From positions 9,908,641 through 9,972,640 of the forward strand of contig NC_092705.1 of assembly GCF_964275005.1 (NCBI RefSeq): DNA of 64,000 bases, in the 5' to 3' direction. Within the stretch, counting starts at the first letter, position 1. Each line of letters opens with the position of its first letter. The notes under the pieces are model-generated. The model saw nothing but the letters and a program-made list of their open reading frames with translations, had not been told where the DNA came from and ran no database searches. Origin of the DNA: Diadema setosum (Eukaryota > Echinodermata > Echinoidea > Diadematoida > Diadematidae). The position numbers and the translations under genes were made by a program. Shown in pieces: positions 60,091 through 64,000 of the stretch.

Positions 60091-62771
60091 TAAACAGACC
60101 CAAATATGGAGGCCTTATGAACATCCCACGATAGGGTATGCCATCATGCATTTCTTCAACGGATTGATAATTCTCACAGAAAGGGAGCAGCATGACTTAC
60201 AAAAAAATTAATGAATAGAAAGACATGCAAACACAATGTATGTCCCTCCATTGGAGAAACTACACATATGACAGCAGGATATGTACATCAAAGCTACAAA
60301 AAGACAAAAAATACTGGTTATGTGTCAAACAGCACCTCATGGACATTATAGATATTCCAATCACAATTCCTTACTGTTAGACATTGTTCCTTGAGAATGG
60401 ATAGTATTTCATCATCACACACAGACATTACTTAAGTATATACACAACTGTCCACATGCTGAACCTTCAGTTTGGAAAGAGTATGAGCCATTAATGCACA
60501 GTAAAGCAACGAGGGGCATTTTGGTTCCTCCTTTTGTTTTTGTTTTTCTTCTTGTTTTTGTTTTTGTTTTTGTTTTTTTTAAGAGGGGGAGCGATACAGT
60601 AGCAGCATTGAGCTATTGATATCAACAGGAATGGACATGGTTTCCTGTAGGTTCCTTCTTTTGGTTTCTGGGTATTTTTTCACCCTTCTCTCTTTCCTTT
60701 TTTTTTTTTTTTTTTTTTTTTGAGGGGGAGGAATAGCAGCACTGAGCTATTGATATCAGCAGGACTGGTAAAAGTTAAAACGAGTTTCTGTAGCATCAAG
60801 TTTTTCATTACAGACTCCCTTTTGATCATAGTTGCGATTAACGGTGAAGTAAATAAAGCATAAAAAACACTTTCCTTTCGAACAACATGGATGCCAAAGC
60901 AAACACTCATAAAAAATCCAAGGAGGAAACAATACAGAGTGCAAACTGAAGGACACAAGTCACAACTAGAAAGATAAAACAATGCAAGCATTTCTGAATC
61001 TCATATCATCTTGACAACATCATCATGGATCCCTGGTTGAGAGGTTACTATAAAAGTGAATATTTTCGCAGAAGTAATTTTTTGCACTCTGCCACGTAAG
61101 ATGAAGTTTGCATGTTCTCAATTCTGCCAAAGCATGGCATTAATTGCTGGAACATATGACATGCAAATATATTTGAATATTTTTATTTTTGCATTAGCTT
61201 CTGGTTCAGCAATATGAGCAAAAAAAAAATTTTCCACTCTTACAATGGTCCTCTGAAGATATGACCACTGCATGACATTATTTGCAGAACTAAGGTACCA
61301 AAGAGAAGCGATCTTTTGTCAGATCTCAAGCAGTATCCGATTCTTGTCACAATGCGCCAGATAGAGGATTTCTCTTCAAGGTACACAAGAAGACCTCAGC
61401 AATTCAAATATTTAAACAAGACAAATAAGTCTCTATGGGGGCACTAACCACTTTTCTCAATAACGTAAAAGCTGTTATTTTCGCATAGATATTTTTTTCA
61501 CGAATGAAGAGGCCACAGACATTTTCGTGAGATGTTGTTAATGCGATTTGACACCGATGCTATAACACATGCACTAAAGCCTGTCCTTTTACTCTGCCAC
61601 TTCAGTGTACATGTACATGGTACGGAGGTTTTTTGATTGTCAATAGAGGAGGGATACATGACATTGGACATACTAGCATGCATGTGCCTGTAGTATCGTA
61701 GTACAAGCAGCATTCCATGCACTACCTACAGTGTAATTGTAGCACATGTAGCATTCCATACTCTGCCTGATTCTAGCAAATGTAGCATTCAATTCACTAT
61801 CTGGCACAAGTGGCATTCAAGACAACCAAAACATCACAGTGTCCAGCCAGCGAGCCATGGCCATTGTTTCACCCCAGTTGGGAAGACGTCAATAATGCTG
61901 CAAAATGAGCATGTTGATATTTTTGCACCACAAATTTAATGTGATCAAGATCAGGTGGCGATATTTTTGCCTGTTAAATTCACATTAAAATTCTACCCAA
62001 CTGTGATGCATAAAAGCCACAAAAATTAAGCCATCATGAAAATGACATCTTTTACAGAACCATGAACAAGCGAAAAGGTGTTATCCTACTTAGACAAATT
62101 AACCCCATTCGAATCCTTCTATGTGCAGCACACCTGTTGCTTGTAAAGGTTCTATTTATCTGTCTCTACTTTATATCACTTCTGCTTTAGAAGTCTGCAG
62201 ACAATGAAAATGCAAATCATGAATAAAAATGTCAACATACTATGTAATAAACACACATTCATTTATGGCATCGAGGTCATTTTTCCCTTAATTTTGTTTT
62301 GGGGCTTTTTTGGTTTCACTTCTGTGCTGGCTGCATTTCAAGCTTGTAACAACCCACTACAGATATACAACACATCAATTACATTTGATGGAAAAATATT
62401 TCATGCATTTTTCACACACTTTGTTGCTTTGCAAAAAGTTTGAACACACAAGCCCTGAAAAAGAGACAAAAAAAAATGTCCTTTAGAAGTAGAGGACAGT
62501 ATACTTTGGCTGAAAACAAACAAACAAACAAACAACAAACATACAAAGACACATTTACACACACTCACACACAAATGCACACAAGCATGCACCCACACAA
62601 ATATAGAAACACTTGCAGTATGGAAGGAACATATGTACAAACTGTCACATGCAAAAAATGTGAACAAAATGGTGGAATGTTAGTTATATACATTTCAGAT
62701 GACTGAGTACCCTCCTTATGACTTGAAAGGCAAGACTTTAAAACAACTCCTCTGCAGCAACTCACGTCCCC
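60091..62771. other. Anonymous DNA with a partial tandem duplication
   Basis: A T-rich run followed by GAGGGGGAG and TGAGCTATTGATATCA occurs twice (60583-60634 and 60722-60768). (TTTTTG)n at 60535-60580 and a T-run at 60699-60721. A degenerate TAGCATTC-like repeat lies at about 61700-61830. No gene recognised. Confidence 0.5.
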
Positions 62772-63184
62772 TTAAAGGTGCATAGTTCCAGTAGTGTAGA
62801 GGGCGCTGTTGATGATACTGCCGATCACCATTAGCATTGATACGAAGATTGCCGAAGTTGAGCTGCCATCAAGAGTAAAGCGCGTAGGTGTTGCTTGGTA
62901 ACGTTGACTTCGTTGTCTTCTCTGCGCTTCACGCAGTCTGTAGTAATGCCAGAGTGCGTGCATATGTGCTTCTTATTATGACATCACAAAAGAAGTTTGC
63001 TAATGCTGTCATCCCCCTCAGCCGAATCATGAGCCGAACTGTGATCGGACCACTGACTAGAGTGGATCGGACTCCTTCGGACTCGGGGAAGTGGGCCACA
63101 GCGTAAGCATAGGTCTCTACAGGAAACTTACACCGTGCGCCCGCGTACGCATTTGACTAAAACACCGGGACCATGCACCTTTAA
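62772..63184. mobile_element. TTAA-flanked inverted-repeat element
   Basis: TTAAAGGTGCATAGTTCCAG at the left, and the complement of the right end TTAAAGGTGCATGGTCCCGG, with TTAA at both borders. 413 bp, GC-richer inside than its surroundings. It holds GTTGCTTGGTAAC at 62890-62902 (see findings). Confidence 0.8.
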
Positions 63185-64000
63185 CCTGCAGAAATTAACC
63201 ACAGTTCTATGATTTACATGTACTGTTTCAAACCCTTTTACACATCTATTCATTCGCTAAATACTGCCTAAGTGAGATAAGCTCCTGAAATCACAAATAG
63301 TTGTAGAAAAGGCCTGGGGAAAAAATGGACTTTTCATTTTTCTGTGTGTTTGAATCAAAAGTATCAATAATTATTGATACAATGCTGTCCTGTTAAGTAA
63401 TAAAACATCATTCAACAATGTTACATAATTTCTCTTTTAAATATATCTGATTACCAAATCTTTACAAGGCTTCTGAATAGCTTGAATCAACTGAGCATTG
63501 GCCTTCTTTCCAAGCATGTAGAGAATGCCAGATGGGCAAATTTTCTGCCATGCTCACTGCACACAATATTTGTTGGTAGTCATCTCTAAAATCTAACACA
63601 AGTCATGCCAATAGTTCTCATTCAAACATGTCAAATGAAAAAGTTTTCATTTGTTCATCAATACACCAAATAAATCCACAAAACATCTACAAAATGCTGC
63701 TCAGTCCCACACATTCATTTTACAACTATTTCAAACCATGCTGGTACTGTTTTATAAACTATCACTAGGCAATCCACCTCTAATCACGATATAATGCAGG
63801 TTTTAAAAGGTGAAGATCAGTTTTGTCACTCCAATACACTGGCTTTTACAGCACCTCATGCATGTGAACATTTCCAAATCAAATTTTACATTTATTTTTG
63901 GCATTATCTAATGTGGCAATGACCAGATATGCATTCCTCTCACCAATTTTGAGAGCCTTCGAAGAATTATGATCACTGATGAACATTAAAAAATACCTGA
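63185..64000. other. Anonymous AT-rich DNA
   Basis: No coding sequence, RNA or defined repeat was recognised. Confidence 0.5.

Noticed and set aside
63442-63560. Minus-strand stretch reading GILYMLGKKANAQLIQ
   Set aside because: Only about 36 codons between stops, no acceptor or donor fit, no family recognised.

Overview
The window looks like nuclear DNA of a marine invertebrate deuterostome, most likely an echinoderm and perhaps a sea urchin. That placement is inferred from three host genes with animal-type exon-intron structure, a mixed load of BEL/Pao, Gypsy, P-type and Harbinger-type elements, many fold-back elements flanked by TTAA, and many poly(G)/poly(C) and (CA)n tracts. No species can be named from the sequence alone. 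It is gene-poor: three host genes can be read exon by exon, and most of the rest is repeats and anonymous AT-rich DNA.

Layout. 1-7.9 kb holds anonymous DNA with five short inverted-repeat elements. 7.9-23.5 kb is a mobile-element graveyard: a RecQ-like helicase relic, a LINE ORF1 relic, a Gypsy fossil with a Harbinger-type transposon inserted in it, a BEL/Pao piece, a second Gypsy fossil, a P-type transposon whose transposase gene is interrupted by a 692-bp inverted-repeat element, and a BEL/Pao fossil with matching LTR ends. 24.0-27.8 kb carries ANKRD39 (minus strand, 3 coding exons, 184 aa), with inverted-repeat elements in both introns. 28-40 kb is anonymous, with simple repeats, two tiny perfect hairpins, one tRNA-derived SINE and one exon-like open frame. 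40.3-44.7 kb is a TPPP/p25-alpha gene (plus strand, 3 coding exons, 170 aa). 49.5-53.4 kb is a CFAP97-domain gene, closest to CFAP97D2 (plus strand, 5 coding exons, 234 aa). 54-64 kb is anonymous again, with a 1.3-kb repeat full of AGGTCA half-sites and two large fold-back elements.

The host genes are independent transcription units. TPPP (microtubule bundling) and the CFAP97-domain protein (cilium/flagellum family) are both microtubule-related and lie in tandem, but nothing in the sequence shows co-regulation. The least ordinary observations are three tiny hairpin insertions (23-29 bp) each flanked by a 7-8 bp direct repeat, a RAG1-like cysteine/histidine region upstream of a P-type transposase core in one reading frame, and DR1-type nuclear-receptor half-site arrays carried by a repeat.
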